Positions 1 to 11,410 of a DNA stretch of 64,000 nucleotides are shown piece after piece; position 1 is the stretch's first letter, and each line of letters begins with the position of its first letter. Under the pieces are notes generated by a model. It had not been told where the DNA came from. It made no database searches and was given only the letters and a program-made list of their open reading frames with translations. The stretch is from Syngnathus acus (lineage: Eukaryota; Chordata; Actinopteri; Syngnathiformes; Syngnathidae). The translations under genes were made by a program, and so were the position numbers. The stretch lies in contig NC_051095.1 of the NCBI RefSeq assembly GCF_901709675.1, positions 21,763,956 to 21,827,955 of the forward strand, read 5' to 3'.

Positions 1-202
1 TTTTTAGTAAAGTGTCAATAGACTATGATGTGTGTGGAGAATGCATGCTGACCCACTGACGTACATTAACGTGACAAAGGACCCCTTCGGCTGCCTAAAA
101 ACATGTATTCTAAAAAAAAAAAAAAAACACTTTCTATACAACGCGCTTTCAGGGTTTACGCGATTCCCAGATTCTGGTTCGTGTGTAATCGAGATTTAGG
201 TG
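1..202 (+). mobile_element. Type C TA-flanked TIR element, right end (cut by window start)
   Basis: Ends ..AATCGAGATTTAGGTG followed by TA (203-204), the same end as the complete copy at 23660-23977 and the copy ending at 52781. It shares the internal segment ccccttcggctgcc with the 52.6-kb copy. The left end lies outside the window. Confidence 0.6.
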
Positions 203-204
203 TA

Positions 205-1841
205 CTTGTCTTTTAATGTCCGCTGTTGTCTGCTGGCACCATGTTTGAAGCGGAATCATTTCTCGCTTTCTTAGTTGTAGGTTTAAAAAAAGGGTTATTC
301 TTCACCAGTAAATATCTTCTGTATTTGCTGCCTAACACCACTTCTTTTGTTAACAATAAACATTTTCTTTCAGTCTCTCTACACAAATTTGATAGCTTTC
401 TGGTAGCAACTTACAACTCATTGCGATGTCTTTTGTAACTAAATCTAACCATCAAGTGCAATATATCCTTTCACCGTCACATGGCACTGGACTCAATGGC
501 AGCCACTGAAAGGGGTAAGAGAATAGGTGCTTTAGTTGACAAGAAAATGTGAGGTAAGCCAGATTTGGATGGGAACGACCACATTTTAGGGTTGCTCTGT
601 TTAGAGTGCGCATCTGGAACAAAGGTGGAAGGGAAAATCCATTCATGCAAAAGGCATTGTTACATGCTTTTGTTATCAAGAGGGGGACAAACAAGTAGGA
701 ATGATAGGAGAGTGCAGAGCTTTTAATAACAATGCGAGTTACAATAGCATCCTCAGGGGGGTGAAAGTGTGTGTGGGATGAATGGGTAAAAGAGATTTGG
801 CCCAATTTTTGACTTCAGTACTAGGTCATTTTTTTTGTGCACATAAGAGTTTGTCTAACCGAGAAGGGTGAGCATGAGAGCAAGTGAAAGAGTCTTTCGG
901 TTGGAATGAAAACATTATTGTCTAGGTAGAAAGGTCAGCTGTATACTTGGATGGTATCAGGTTGGTGGTGATCACCCTTTGCTGCATATCTTTGAGGTAT
1001 TGAGCAGGCACACTCTAATGGCTTTGATATATGGACTACAGGACTCCCTGAAGAGGTCAATACCGCAGCACTTTGTCTCTATGAGCAATGACCCTCTCAA
1101 GCTCCATTTAGAAGCTTTATACATATCTGCCGGAAATACTTCAGACTGGGCATAGTACCTGAAAGCTAATCAGTGGTGGCTTTGCATTAGGGACGAGAGG
1201 TGCCATACCCCACCACATTCAGACAGATAGTTTTCTTTTAGAGTAGGTATTCAATTGCAAATGCAATTATAATACCTTCATAAATACAGACATAAATACT
1301 TATTGTAACAGAGACGTTTGGAGAATACCTCATTTGGTGATGGGTGTCTGTCAAACCTCCTGTTCCTGTCAGGTCAGGTCGTAGTCCAGTGTCATGCTGT
1401 CAGTTTGTCATTCAAAAATGTGATAGTTTATGTGGCAGGTAAGCCATCAGTAGTGCTAGGAAAATAATGAGCTAAAAAGTGCACTGACTTGTCATTTCAT
1501 AAACCTTTTTATTTGAACCCACAGTGCCATCTCAAGGAGTCAGAAAACACGACAACTGCTTCATGAAGCAGATTTGAAGCGGCATTTTCCAGTAGCAACC
1601 AAAGGCCAGCGGGAAAAAATATCGCCATTGCTTTGCCTGCTAATTAAAGTAAACAGTGTTAATTATAATAATTAGGGCTAGGTGATTATGGAAAAAATAA
1701 TCATCACAATCATTTTGATTCACTTTGAAAATTTCAAAACTTCCTATTTGTTCGACTCCCAAAACTATACTACTCAAAACTATCATCACCTCTATGTCTT
1801 TATTACTGCACATTGTACACTTTCTTATTGAACACGTTATT
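205..1841. other. Upstream region, no gene recognised
   Basis: AT-rich DNA with scattered short open frames and no codon-like conservation I can recognise. Probably intron or 5' flank of tenm1. No promoter elements stand out. Confidence 0.5.
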
Positions 1842-2250
1842 TAATTTGTTACATCCATCCATCCATCCATTTTCTGAACCGCTTAGTCCCCACGGGGGTC
1901 GCGGGAGTGCTGGAGCCTATCCCAGCCGTCATCGGGCAGTAGGCGGGGGACACTCTGAACCGGTTGCCAGCCGATCGCAGGGCACACAGAGACAAACAAC
2001 CATTTGCACTCGCACTCGCACTCACACTCACACTCACACCTAGGGATAATTTGGAGTCTTCAATCGGCCTACCAAGCATGTTTTTGGGATGTGGGAGGAA
2101 ACCGGAGTGCCCGGAGAAAACCCACGCGGGCCCGGGGAGAACATGCAAACTCCACACAGGGAGGGCCGGAGGTGGAATCGAACCCGCACCCTCCTAACTG
2201 TGAGGCGGACGTGCTACCCAGTGCGCCACCGAGCCGCCCTAATTTGTTAC
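1842..2250 (-). mobile_element. tRNA-derived SINE (Mermaid/DANA-like) with 11-bp target duplication
   Basis: The body is 1853-2239, on the minus strand. On that strand it begins GGGCGGCTCGGTGGCGCACT, has a pol III A box TGGCGCACTGGG (2228-2217) and B box GGTTCGATTCC (2184-2174), then the conserved body (GTTTGCATGTTCTCC, GGTTTCCTCCCACATCCC), and ends in a (GGAT)n tail at 1853-1870. TAATTTGTTAC flanks it perfectly at 1842-1852 and 2240-2250, so the insertion is full length and young. An internal (CACACT)n stretch sits at 2005-2038. Confidence 0.9.
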
Positions 2251-3524
2251 AAAACGACCTAAATATCAAATTATCATCATTAACACCTTTGCTGCATTGC
2301 ATCTTTACACACATTCAAACACACATTACAAAAAGGAGTCTCTCTCATCCTGTGATTATATTTAATTTGACTTATTTTGTTGTTCTATTTTACTTTTACA
2401 AGTCTTGGGAATATGACATCAATTATTTGCTGAGTCCTACTTTGGGCTTCAACTAACAATTCAATCAAATAATCTCACGCTTATTTTGTCAATTAATCAT
2501 CAAATCGGATAAAAGTAAATGGGTTGTAATTTCCAACCCTTTCATAACAGGACATTATTTCAAGTTGACAATGCAGTAAATACACAAGCATAATTGTGTG
2601 TGAAGTTTGTGGTTTAGTTTGTATCATCTCAAAGTATAATTACACATGTTGATCATCACTTTCCAAAGAAAAAGTGAAAATGATTTGCAAATAAGTTTTA
2701 TTAAACAGAAATACGTATAATAATCTGCTTTCATGGACAACTACAGAAGTGTCAGAATATTTACAACGGAGCGTCTGAAATTCCAACGATTTGAACCATT
2801 TGTAATAAAAAAAGCTCTCTAAACAATTCATTGATTCTATATATATGAATAATTGTTAATCCATTCGTTGTTGATTTATGGATTAATTTTTGCACCGATA
2901 TATATTTCTTTTTGCAAAATTTTAGTTTGTAGCATACTGTAGATCAATTCATTTAAATAAAAATGCCACTGAAACTGATGAGACCGAAGCAAGTAATATC
3001 TAATCACATTTTCTAGCTTGCGAATCATTGTCCTCACAAATCATTTTTAGCGTTAAAAGCAAATTGCCAAAGATTTCTATGTCGTGGGAAGATGAACAAG
3101 ACTAATTAAATGAAGCTGAAAGACGTCACTTAAGTTGACCCAAATGAGGAGAGCAATACTGGTTTGTAAGTGTTTTGACGTTGCATAATGAAATGGTGAG
3201 TGAGTCACTGGGTTTATTAAGAAAATAGAGACACAGCAGCAGTGTTGATAAATCTGAAACCTGTCAATAGTTGTCTGTAGAAGACTAACAAACAAGAACA
3301 CGTGAAGCTAAACTATAGCCCCTTATTCAAATTTTCATCAAATGCCTTCGGACATAATTGCGGTGCGCTCGGAGTATATCGATTTGGAACTAACCTTTGG
3401 TGTGAAATATCAAAGAGGGCAAATACTGTTTATGAATGTCTAGTGTAGTAGGAATGGGCAGATGCTGCAGTATTGTTCCGCAGTTTTCAGTAACTCACTT
3501 TGTGTTCTATTTTTTTTCTCATAC
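2251..3524. other. Upstream region, no feature recognised
   Basis: AT-rich, no gene or repeat family recognised; leads into the polypyrimidine tract before coding exon 1. Confidence 0.5.
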
Positions 3525-3646
3525 CTTGCCTATTCAATCCCTCCTTTCTTTTCATTTTCCTGCACTGGCTCATCCATTTTTTCCTCTCCATTGTCCTCTT
3601 CATTCGCTCACCTTTACCCAACCCTTCCCCATATCCCTCCCTCCAG
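3525..3646 (+). other. tenm1: Polypyrimidine tract and splice acceptor ahead of coding exon 1
   Basis: About 120 bases are almost wholly C/T (tcctttcttttc, tttcctctcc, ccttccccatatccctccctccag), ending in AG at 3645-3646. The next bases (3647-3702) read as the last piece of 5' UTR. This suggests that transcription starts upstream, outside the window or in an unrecognised upstream exon. I cannot exclude a promoter in 1-3646; no TATA/initiator arrangement or CpG island was evident. Confidence 0.6.
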
Positions 3647-3702
3647 ACTCTCTATTCTGCATTGTGGCTGTGCTGAGTGATTAAGTGGATGCCCTTCAAG
3701 CC
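3647..3702 (+). promoter_or_regulatory. tenm1: 5' UTR segment of tenm1
   Basis: Inferred untranslated leader between the likely acceptor (AG at 3645-3646) and the start codon at 3703. It contains an in-frame TAA (3682-3684), confirming that the frame does not extend upstream, and an out-of-frame ATG at 3689-3691. Confidence 0.55.
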
Positions 3703-3919
3703 ATGGAGGAGATGGACAGTAAACCCTACCAGCCGCTGTCTAAGGGCCGTCATGAAATGGAGATGTCCTACACCAGTTCATCTGATGAGAGTGAGGATGG
3801 TCACGCTCACCAACGCTCTTACACCTCCCGTGAAACCCTGCCTGACTACACACATGAGCTACGCCTCACGCTTGGATCACACCGTGAAAGACAGAACAAC
3901 TACAGCCAAGCTCAGCCAG
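3703..3919 (+). CDS. tenm1: tenm1 coding exon 1 (residues 1-72, cytoplasmic)
   Basis: Start ATG at 3703 has a strong Kozak context (G at -3, G at +4). It is the first in-frame ATG after the in-frame TAA at 3682-3684, and a second good ATG lies at codon 4 (3712). The exon ends CCAG/gtatt, donor GT at 3920, leaving phase 1. It encodes MEEMDSKPYQPL, then YTSSSDESEDG and SYTSRETL, and aligns without gaps to the tetrapod teneurin-1 N-terminus I recall, through about residue 80 once exon 2 is joined. This is the extreme N-terminal part of the intracellular domain, which in other vertebrates binds cytoskeletal adaptors and can be released to the nucleus. Oddity: tetrapod RKRK at residues 62-65 is here ERQN (residues 61-64 are RERQ), so the classical basic nuclear signal is missing. 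Confidence 0.93.
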
Positions 3920-4017
3920 GTATTCCATGTGCTCAGGGCATGTTTACCTGTAAAAGTCCCCTCCCAGAAACTGGATGTATCGGCTCAAAAGGCAGTAAAA
4001 AAAGCCACACATATGGC

Positions 4018-4053
4018 ACACGTGTACACACGCGCACACACACACGCACACAC
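4018..4053. repeat. (CA)/(CGCA)n microsatellite
   Basis: acacgtgtacacacgcgcacacacacacgc pattern directly downstream of exon 1. Confidence 0.9.
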
Positions 4054-5343
4054 GGTTTTAAAAGGGCCTATGTGAATTACCCATCACAGTCTACAATGAA
4101 CCAGAAGGACAGTTGGGGGCAACCAATTACCTCTTCTCCACGGAGGTGATATTTCCCTCCCACAGCTAAACTAGGTCAGCCCCAAACCTCTTTGGCCTCA
4201 CCTGGGGTGGAACACCACCCTTCATTACACACACAGACACAGACACACGTGAGGTAACGCTGACGCGTACACACTGAGAAATTCTTCCCTGCCGGTGACA
4301 GGAGGAGAAATGGGCCAGTGCGTGCTGTGATGGATAGCCTTTATGCAGGTCATGTATGGTGTTAAGAGAGAAGCTGTACCTCATCAGGATTGTGCTGCTG
4401 TGCAGGGTTCACTGTGATCAATAGATGCACTCTCTGCCACCCTAGCGTCCTGCTTTTCTGCAAGACCATCCCACCAAGCTAACAAGCAGCATTAGCCAAC
4501 CATAACCGTTACAACCATACGGACAAGCAATTTTATGTTTTAAATACCACCTACTATGAACTTTGTCATATTGCTCAACATGTAACCACCCACGGTGACC
4601 ATCAGTCATCGCCGACGCGTGCCAGCATTTGCCTACATTAAGTTTCTCTAGCTTCCCATTAAATTTAGAAGAAAAAAAGAAAAAGCAAGTCATTACCTTA
4701 CCATATGACTTCGATGACGTTCATCACATCATATGGCGAGTTGCAAACGACACCCGAAAGCAACTTTTCAAATCTCAGTGAAGGCTGGTAGTATGAAGCA
4801 CATCTGTTCATCTTTGGGCAACAGAGTTATATAAAGCATAGCTTGCCTAAGTAACCAACTGTTAAGGGGGGCATTGCCTCCAGTGACATTTTTAATGGAT
4901 GACAGGGATCAGCCAATTCATCTTAATTCCCTATTCACATTTCCTTTCATATACGAGCCAGCCTTTCCTTTTTGTTCTGTTTTCTATTTCCTGATGTCAC
5001 ATACATGCTTTTTTTTAAAAAAATAAGAATTTAATAGTATATCCCGGCAAGTCTGGCAACTGAGAAATATCCTTTACTTTGAGATGGTGAGGTCAGGCAC
5101 AAAGGTACATATATCGGATTCTTTGCCAGTAAATAAGTCTGCTGACCATAACTATTTCCCTTGTGTGATGTCAGCAGAACAAATAATCATCACTGTCCAA
5201 TAAAAATCAGTTTTCTTTTTATTAGGTTTTAGATTTGATTAGTTTTTAGATTATTTGCCAGTTTCAGTCAATGTTTTCCTTACCCAATTTAATTTCCAAG
5301 ATCTTAATATAACCCTAGTAAATGAAAAATTCAGTTTACAAGG

Positions 5344-5451
<108 letters not shown>

Positions 5452-5559
5452 TTTCACTGACTGCAATCAAGCCTAATTGGGTCCAGAGCAATTCAACCAA
5501 TAAATTACCTAAATAGAACCTGTTTAACAAAACAAAGTCAGCCAAAAGACCTAAAAAAG

Positions 5560-5935
5560 CTGCAAAAAATGCCATGATCCAAAGAAAAACAGAACAGAGG
5601 AGAAATAAAGTGATATCAATCCATCTGGAAGGACTTGCAAAGACATTTCTAAATCTTTTTGGACTCCAGTGAACCACGGTGAGATCCATTATCCACAAAT
5701 GGAAAAAACATGGAACAATGGTGTCCCTTGCCAGGAGTGGGCGGCCTACAGAAATGACCCCAAGGGCACAGTAAGGACTCATCCAGGAGGTCAAAAAAGA
5801 AGTTAAGGAACCTAGGACAACATCTAAACACCCGGGTAATGTCGGTGTTCATGACTCAGCAAGTGAAAATGGCATCCATGGCAGGGTTCCAATGTGAAAA
5901 CCACAGATGAACAAAATCAACATAAAGTCTCGTCT
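5560..5935 (+). pseudogene. Tc1-like transposase fragment (dead)
   Basis: Reads like the N-terminal DNA-binding part of fish Tc1-like transposases at DNA level: GAGATCCATTATCCACAAAT, then AAACATGGAACAATGGTG, GGAGTGGGCGGCC, GACTCATCCAGGAGGTC, AGGACAACATCTAAA, GTGTTCATGACTC and GGCAGGGTTCCAA in the expected order. Frameshifts and stops break every frame, and no inverted terminal repeats or catalytic DDE region are seen here. It was a cut-and-paste transposon; this copy cannot make protein. Confidence 0.85.
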
Positions 5936-7054
5936 TTTTTAAATAGAATGAAAAACGGCGAGAGAAGTTGAACTTATTGGATGGTCCAAAAAAAACAATA
6001 TTTCAGGAAATTAATCATTAATGTAGTAACCCAGAATTCTGCTCTTTACCAGATAATCCTGAAGGTCAATTTGAAACCTCAATCTTAAAGCACATAGATT
6101 CTGCATTCAAATTCAGATTGATGACAAATGTTGTATGTCTCACAGGGCATCACGGAAACTACATTCATCTATCATTATATTTAGTCATAACTTTTTCATT
6201 TGTGCGATTAACTGAGTTCACTGATTGGCTAGGAGACAACATAAACATAAATATTGCTCATGGGCTTATTGCTACATGTGTTAAATGACGCCAAAGCAGA
6301 TGAGTGTGTCATGTTTAAACCTAGTTTGGCTTGCTTCATTTGAATTATGGCAGCTGGACAGCAAGATAGTGCTATTTAGAGAGGTTTAAGTGAGTGAATC
6401 AAACATAATCAAGTGGAACAAGTCCTCATTCATTGTGGAAATTGGACTCTTGAACAAACAAAAGGTAAATGTGCTTGTCTCCGTTAGATGAAGGACTGAA
6501 TTTAAGTGAAAAGATCAGTGTTTTTGGGATACAACCAAATTATATTCACATTTTATTTTCATCGAGTCCAGAGGAAATGACTGCCGACATAATTACGGCA
6601 ATTTTTTTATTTTATAACTGAGTTGAAAATCATAAGGGTTTAGCTTGTCTGTTGAAACAAGCAGTTGTTTTTTTTCTTGTCCAATTGCGCACAGTTTATT
6701 CTAATCTAGACAATGACAATGTTTTTGCCCAGTTTAAATCCAGAAAGAAAACAAAGACTGCAGGACACAATGACACTTATCCCAGTTGTCAATAGGTCTA
6801 CGTACAATGCTGGGTTTTGTATTGACACTCTTCTGTGCTTGTATCCCAACTTGGAGAGAGTTTTTATGTGCATAGTTTGAATGTTTTGTTCACAGTGTCT
6901 GAGCTCTTTATGTAGGTCATAATTTGTTTTTCCTCCTGCAATACCGACAAATTATTAATCCCACTTGTCCATTAGTTACAGCAACTATACTAATTGTGTT
7001 TTACACCAATGCTCAGCAGCATGCATGATCTAGGTGGGCGATACTGTGTCCATC

Positions 7055-7215
7055 TAAGACTGAGCTGTCCAAACCCGGTCCTGGAGGGCCGCTGTCCTGC
7101 ATGTTTTACATTTTCCCCTCGTCCAACACACCTTATTCAAATGTTTAACACTGAGGTTGACATGCAAAACAGGCAGGAGAGCGGCCCTCACGGACCAGAG
7201 TTGGAGTTGCCTGAT
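7055..7215. mobile_element. Short palindromic MITE (hAT-like, CTGGAGGGCCGC family)
   Basis: The left half, TGTCCAAACCCGGTCCTGGA then GGGCCGCTGTCCTGCATG, is mirrored by GCAAAACAGGCAGGAGAGCG, GCCCTCACGGACCAGAGTTGG on the right. This resembles a widespread fish foldback element; superfamily is assigned from memory only. Confidence 0.65.
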
Positions 7216-8363
7216 GTAGGACTAAACATTTATTACATTAACTAAACACTGAAGTAGGAAATAATAATTTCATCCACAGTCTACATGGTTTCAATATAAT
7301 CCTTGTGGATTTCAATCCATGCCACCATTTATTTTAAATGACATGGACTCCATTACTGCCACATATAAATTCTATAGCAATCACCAAAGCAGCTAAAGAA
7401 GAAAATTTATTCAGCTGGATCAAAATTGTTCTTCTTAAAAAAAAAAAAGGAAATCTCAATTGAATTGAATTGAAGTGTAACCGGAGGACTAACACAGTTT
7501 ATCTTATGTTCTCAGATAACAGGTTGATTCTTTGGATTGGAGGGCGTTCTATTACCTGAAAGCATTCGAGGCTCAATTTTTCCCTCAGTCTGAGTCAATA
7601 TTAATAAGGTTTGATCTTTATCTGATCTCTCACCCCACCAAGGAGAATATAGATGAGATCAGTGCTCTGTTTGAGCAGCAGTTCAATACATCTCAAGTTC
7701 AATAACACACATCAGGTAGTCAGAACAGAATCTGGCTGCATTGCAAATGTTTCAAGGAAATGGAGGCTGGCATTTTGGCCAATAAAACTCAAATGTCAAA
7801 ATTATGACATAATGACCACCTTCCTTTGAATTTTCAATTATGTATGCATAGCAAATAGGCATGGATGCAGTTCATCAAAAACATGAGTGGGGTCAGACAT
7901 GGACCTCACACACTCCTAAAAGATCATCAATGAAATTAATTAATCAATGCATTATGCTTGTCTTTCAAAAAAAACATTCAGACACCGGTTGGCAAATAAA
8001 AGAAATACAAATGAACGGAATTATGGAGTTTCCTATTTGCAATAGTTTTGTCCTTGAGTCTGCTAAACTTTCTTCATGGTTTTGGAATAGTTTTATGTCA
8101 CTTTTTTTTTCAGAACTAACCCCAAATATTGAGGGGGGCACTCATGAGCCCGGACTAGCCCTTGAGTAATTGAATAATGAAAAGGCATGCTCATCCTAAA
8201 CTTTGCTCTGTATTATCTAGATCTGTTGTCCTTTATTATTATAAGGGAGGTATGTTCTCCAATGCTTGCTTTGTTTGTTTGCTGAAGTAGAAAACAAACA
8301 CACCCCATCCTCTAGCTTTTTTGTCTTCAGGCTCTCAATATGTCTCCCGTCTTTCTTCTTCAG

Positions 8364-8693
8364 ATTTAGACTTCTGCAACGCTGCTCAGATGAGGAGTCC
8401 AGACTTTGTCCACCAACAGCAGCAACAGAACCATCATCGTCAAGAAGAAGAGGAGGAGGAGGAAACATTATGCACTGGACCCACTGCTCACATCCACAGC
8501 CGCGGCTACTCCCTGGGCGTAGGTTCAGATGTGGACACTGAGCCGGAAGTGGAACCATCACCCGCTCATGGCCTGCAGCACATGTGGATGCGTGGCTTGA
8601 AGTCTGAGCAGAGCTCCTGCCTGACAAGCCGCGCCAACTCTGCCCTGTCTCTCACCGACACCGAGCATGACAGGAAATCTGAGCCCGATAATG
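8364..8693 (+). CDS. tenm1: tenm1 coding exon 2 (residues 73-182, cytoplasmic, Gln/Glu-rich insert)
   Basis: Acceptor ttcttcttcag/AT and donor AATG/gtgagt (a near-consensus donor). The exon is 330 nt, phase 1 in and phase 1 out, so skipping it would keep the frame. It begins DLDFCNAAQ, matching the EMEFCETS segment of tetrapod teneurin-1. Residues 88-106 form a run of five Gln, then NHHRQ and seven Glu, coded by CAG/CAA and GAA/GAG repeats. This makes the region about 20 residues longer than the mammalian protein. The conserved remainder includes GSDVDTE (126-132), [14 protein letters not shown] (146-159) and [14 protein letters not shown] (161-174). No transmembrane segment. The acidic run could be polymorphic because it is a trinucleotide repeat. 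Confidence 0.93.
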
Positions 8694-11184
8694 GTGAGTG
8701 ATAAAACCTCTTTTCACACTCCATAAGGAGATTGTCCATCAAAGCCAGAGGAAATAGAACATTTAGCATAGCATAGTGCACCTTGATGGTGCATTACTGC
8801 GCATGTAAGTACCGTGCAGCACATTCTGAAATCCAGCAACTTCTGTAATTTCCTCCAAAATTGCATTTTCAATATACCATCACATTTCGTACTGAATAGA
8901 ATATAAATCAATTTTGAAACAATATGAAAAAACATCAAACACTTTTCATGGCTTAAGTCACTGCCTTAAGCGATTATAGGACTCAAAACTCTGTTTTCAG
9001 ACTATTGCTTATTACTCAAATTTTTCTTTCTTTGAAGTTGCCTCTTTTATGTGTTCACATACTGAATTTTTGATATTGGTCATTCAGCCTCAGCTTGCGC
9101 CATAAACCAGTTGGGGTATATATACTGTAATAATGAACACCCACGTCATATGATTTGGGGAGGATTGGATAGCCATTGAAAGCTGAAGAAGATTTAGCTT
9201 AAGGTTTTTTTTTTTAGGACGATTAATCATTGGAGTAGGTATCTTCAGTAAGTGGTGAGTGTCGGCTGCTGGCATTCGTCTCAGAGGGAGGGCTTTATCC
9301 TGGAAGGAGAAAGACATTGTGAGGTTAAGGTAAAGAAATGAGCCCAACTGGAAAGGCGTTTGGGATTGAGCCAGCTATCTGTCTTGCACTGGCGGGCTTG
9401 GCTCCCTGCAGACGGAGAGTTAGTTAGAGATGCGCACAAACAAAGACAGAGCTCTCCAACACCTCCCCAAGGGCACTCTCTGTTTATGTGCTGCAAAAAA
9501 AGTGGAACGTATTCAGAAGCTGCAGATAACATAAAGGGGGTGAGAATGATGAAGAGAAGGGGAAAAGGTAGAGACAGTGTGAACAAAAATGCTAATGAGT
9601 GAATACAAATCGTAATGTGTATTTATGATTAGAATGCGTATAAAACAGAATGATGGAAAAACAGGTAAGAGTTTTGTTCAACAAAGATGGCTGAAGTGGA
9701 GTGGAATAAGACAAAATTTAGGTAGGAACAGCTTTAGGGTGTGCTTGTTTTTGTTTGGGATGCACCCAGGGGTGCACTTTAATGACAGCCTGATTGGAAA
9801 TGGAGTCGGCCTAATGCAAAATCACACAGCGGAAGGGGAGCGAATGAGAGGGAGGGAGTGGAAGTGCTTGGAGCATTACACGGTAATCAATTTGTGATGG
9901 CTGTGTGCATATGGACCAAAATAATTGTCATTTAGGATGAGACCCTCCATCTTACGGGGTCAAAAGTAAGGAGGAAGATAGACAGGCATGCAGAAGAGAA
10001 CAGCAATTACAGATGGAGGTGGCACAGGTGAGACGAGAGGATTTACATGTTCAAAGCAATTGGCTTAACTGCTGCCATGCACCATGAAAGCTAGTTTATG
10101 TGTGGATTTTACGAGTTATATGAAGGACTAAATGTCCAGTGGCTTTCTGAACCTGACGTATTCTAGCTCTTCTATTTCTTTTGACTCGTACTTCACCACT
10201 CTCTTGAACTGCTGCTATCTGTTACTTGGCAACCTTTATTCCTCTGCTCTCATTTATTCTCATCCACTTCCTGTCCATCCCACTGTGACACGTGGCCAGG
10301 TGTGTCCATGCGTGGCATCCTCTAATAGGAAATACATTATGGATGTCACACTTCTCGCCACAACAAAGTCGAATACTCCCCTCCGCTCTCTTCGATAATA
10401 AAAGTAAGAGCCACGCAAAAAAAACAAAAACATTTAGGTGTAAACAGGGTGGAATCAAAAAGCTAACATTGTTCCCTAAACGAAAGTACATTTTAAATCA
10501 GAAAGACCTTGCACTTCCTTTGTTTTCAAAGGACATCCTCTTCTATTCACAATTTCCACTTAAAACCAGCAGAAATCCATTTGGTCCTCGTCTGATTGAA
10601 GGTAGCAAGTCAGTTTTGTCAATGTATGTTTTGTTGGTGTCTTATGAGGGAAATAGAAAGAAAAAGACTACGTTTTAAATGTCAATACATGCCTGCCTGT
10701 GTTTTATGTATAAGTCATTTATAAAAAGGTTAAGGCAGTGTTTGAGTCCGTATGTGTGTGTGTCCATGTGGCTGCGTGTGTGCTTTGAGGAGTTGTACTG
10801 TATGTCCGAGTGTGACAATTCCCTTGAAGATGGCTGAAGGCATTTCAGAGCATCAGTCAAGCCTGCTGACAAACTCGTAAAAATATCAACCTCTCCATAT
10901 TGATGACAGAGTGCAATGTTAGAGTAGAGGAGATTGGCAGTACAAAAGACAAAATAAGGTTCAGCTGAAGTTTACCACTGACACTCTCACAGGCACATGC
11001 GCACGTCACGTGCGGTGTTATGACCAGAGGAAAGAAAGCCTAAAGGCCTTATTGTTGAACCAGATTTGGGTGAGAACAATTCAACAGCAACATCTGTTCA
11101 GATCACAATGAAATCTTTTGGAAAGAGCACTCATTGTAATTTTTTTATTTACATATTACATATATATTTTAAAAAAACAAAAAA

Positions 11185-11189
<5 letters not shown>
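8694..11189. other. Intron 2 segment with nothing recognised
   Basis: Unique-looking DNA; no repeat family, gene or regulatory site I can support. Confidence 0.5.

Positions 11190-11243
<54 letters not shown>
11190..11243. repeat. (TA)n microsatellite
   Basis: About 27 TA units, followed by degenerate TATG/TATT. Confidence 0.97.
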
Positions 11244-11251
<8 letters not shown>

Positions 11252-11313
11252 GGGTATATTTATATATATGTAAAAAATATTTTTTTATTCACGAAAAGTA
11301 CATATGCCATTTG

Positions 11314-11325
11314 CGCACGCACGCA

Positions 11326-11409
<84 letters not shown>
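11314..11409. repeat. (GCAC)n/(CA)n microsatellite
   Basis: A few GCAC units run into about 40 CA units. Together with the (TA)n tract 70 bases upstream it makes a compound alternating purine-pyrimidine region able to adopt non-B DNA. Confidence 0.97.

Positions 11410-11410
<1 letters not shown>

Noticed and set aside
226-438. 70-codon frame near the window start as a small membrane protein
   Set aside because: No ATG with good context, no conservation evidence, AT-rich flanking DNA.
3677-4075. 132-codon frame as an independent gene over exon 1
   Set aside because: It is the +1 frame of tenm1 exon 1 and intron; kept only as an upstream ORF.
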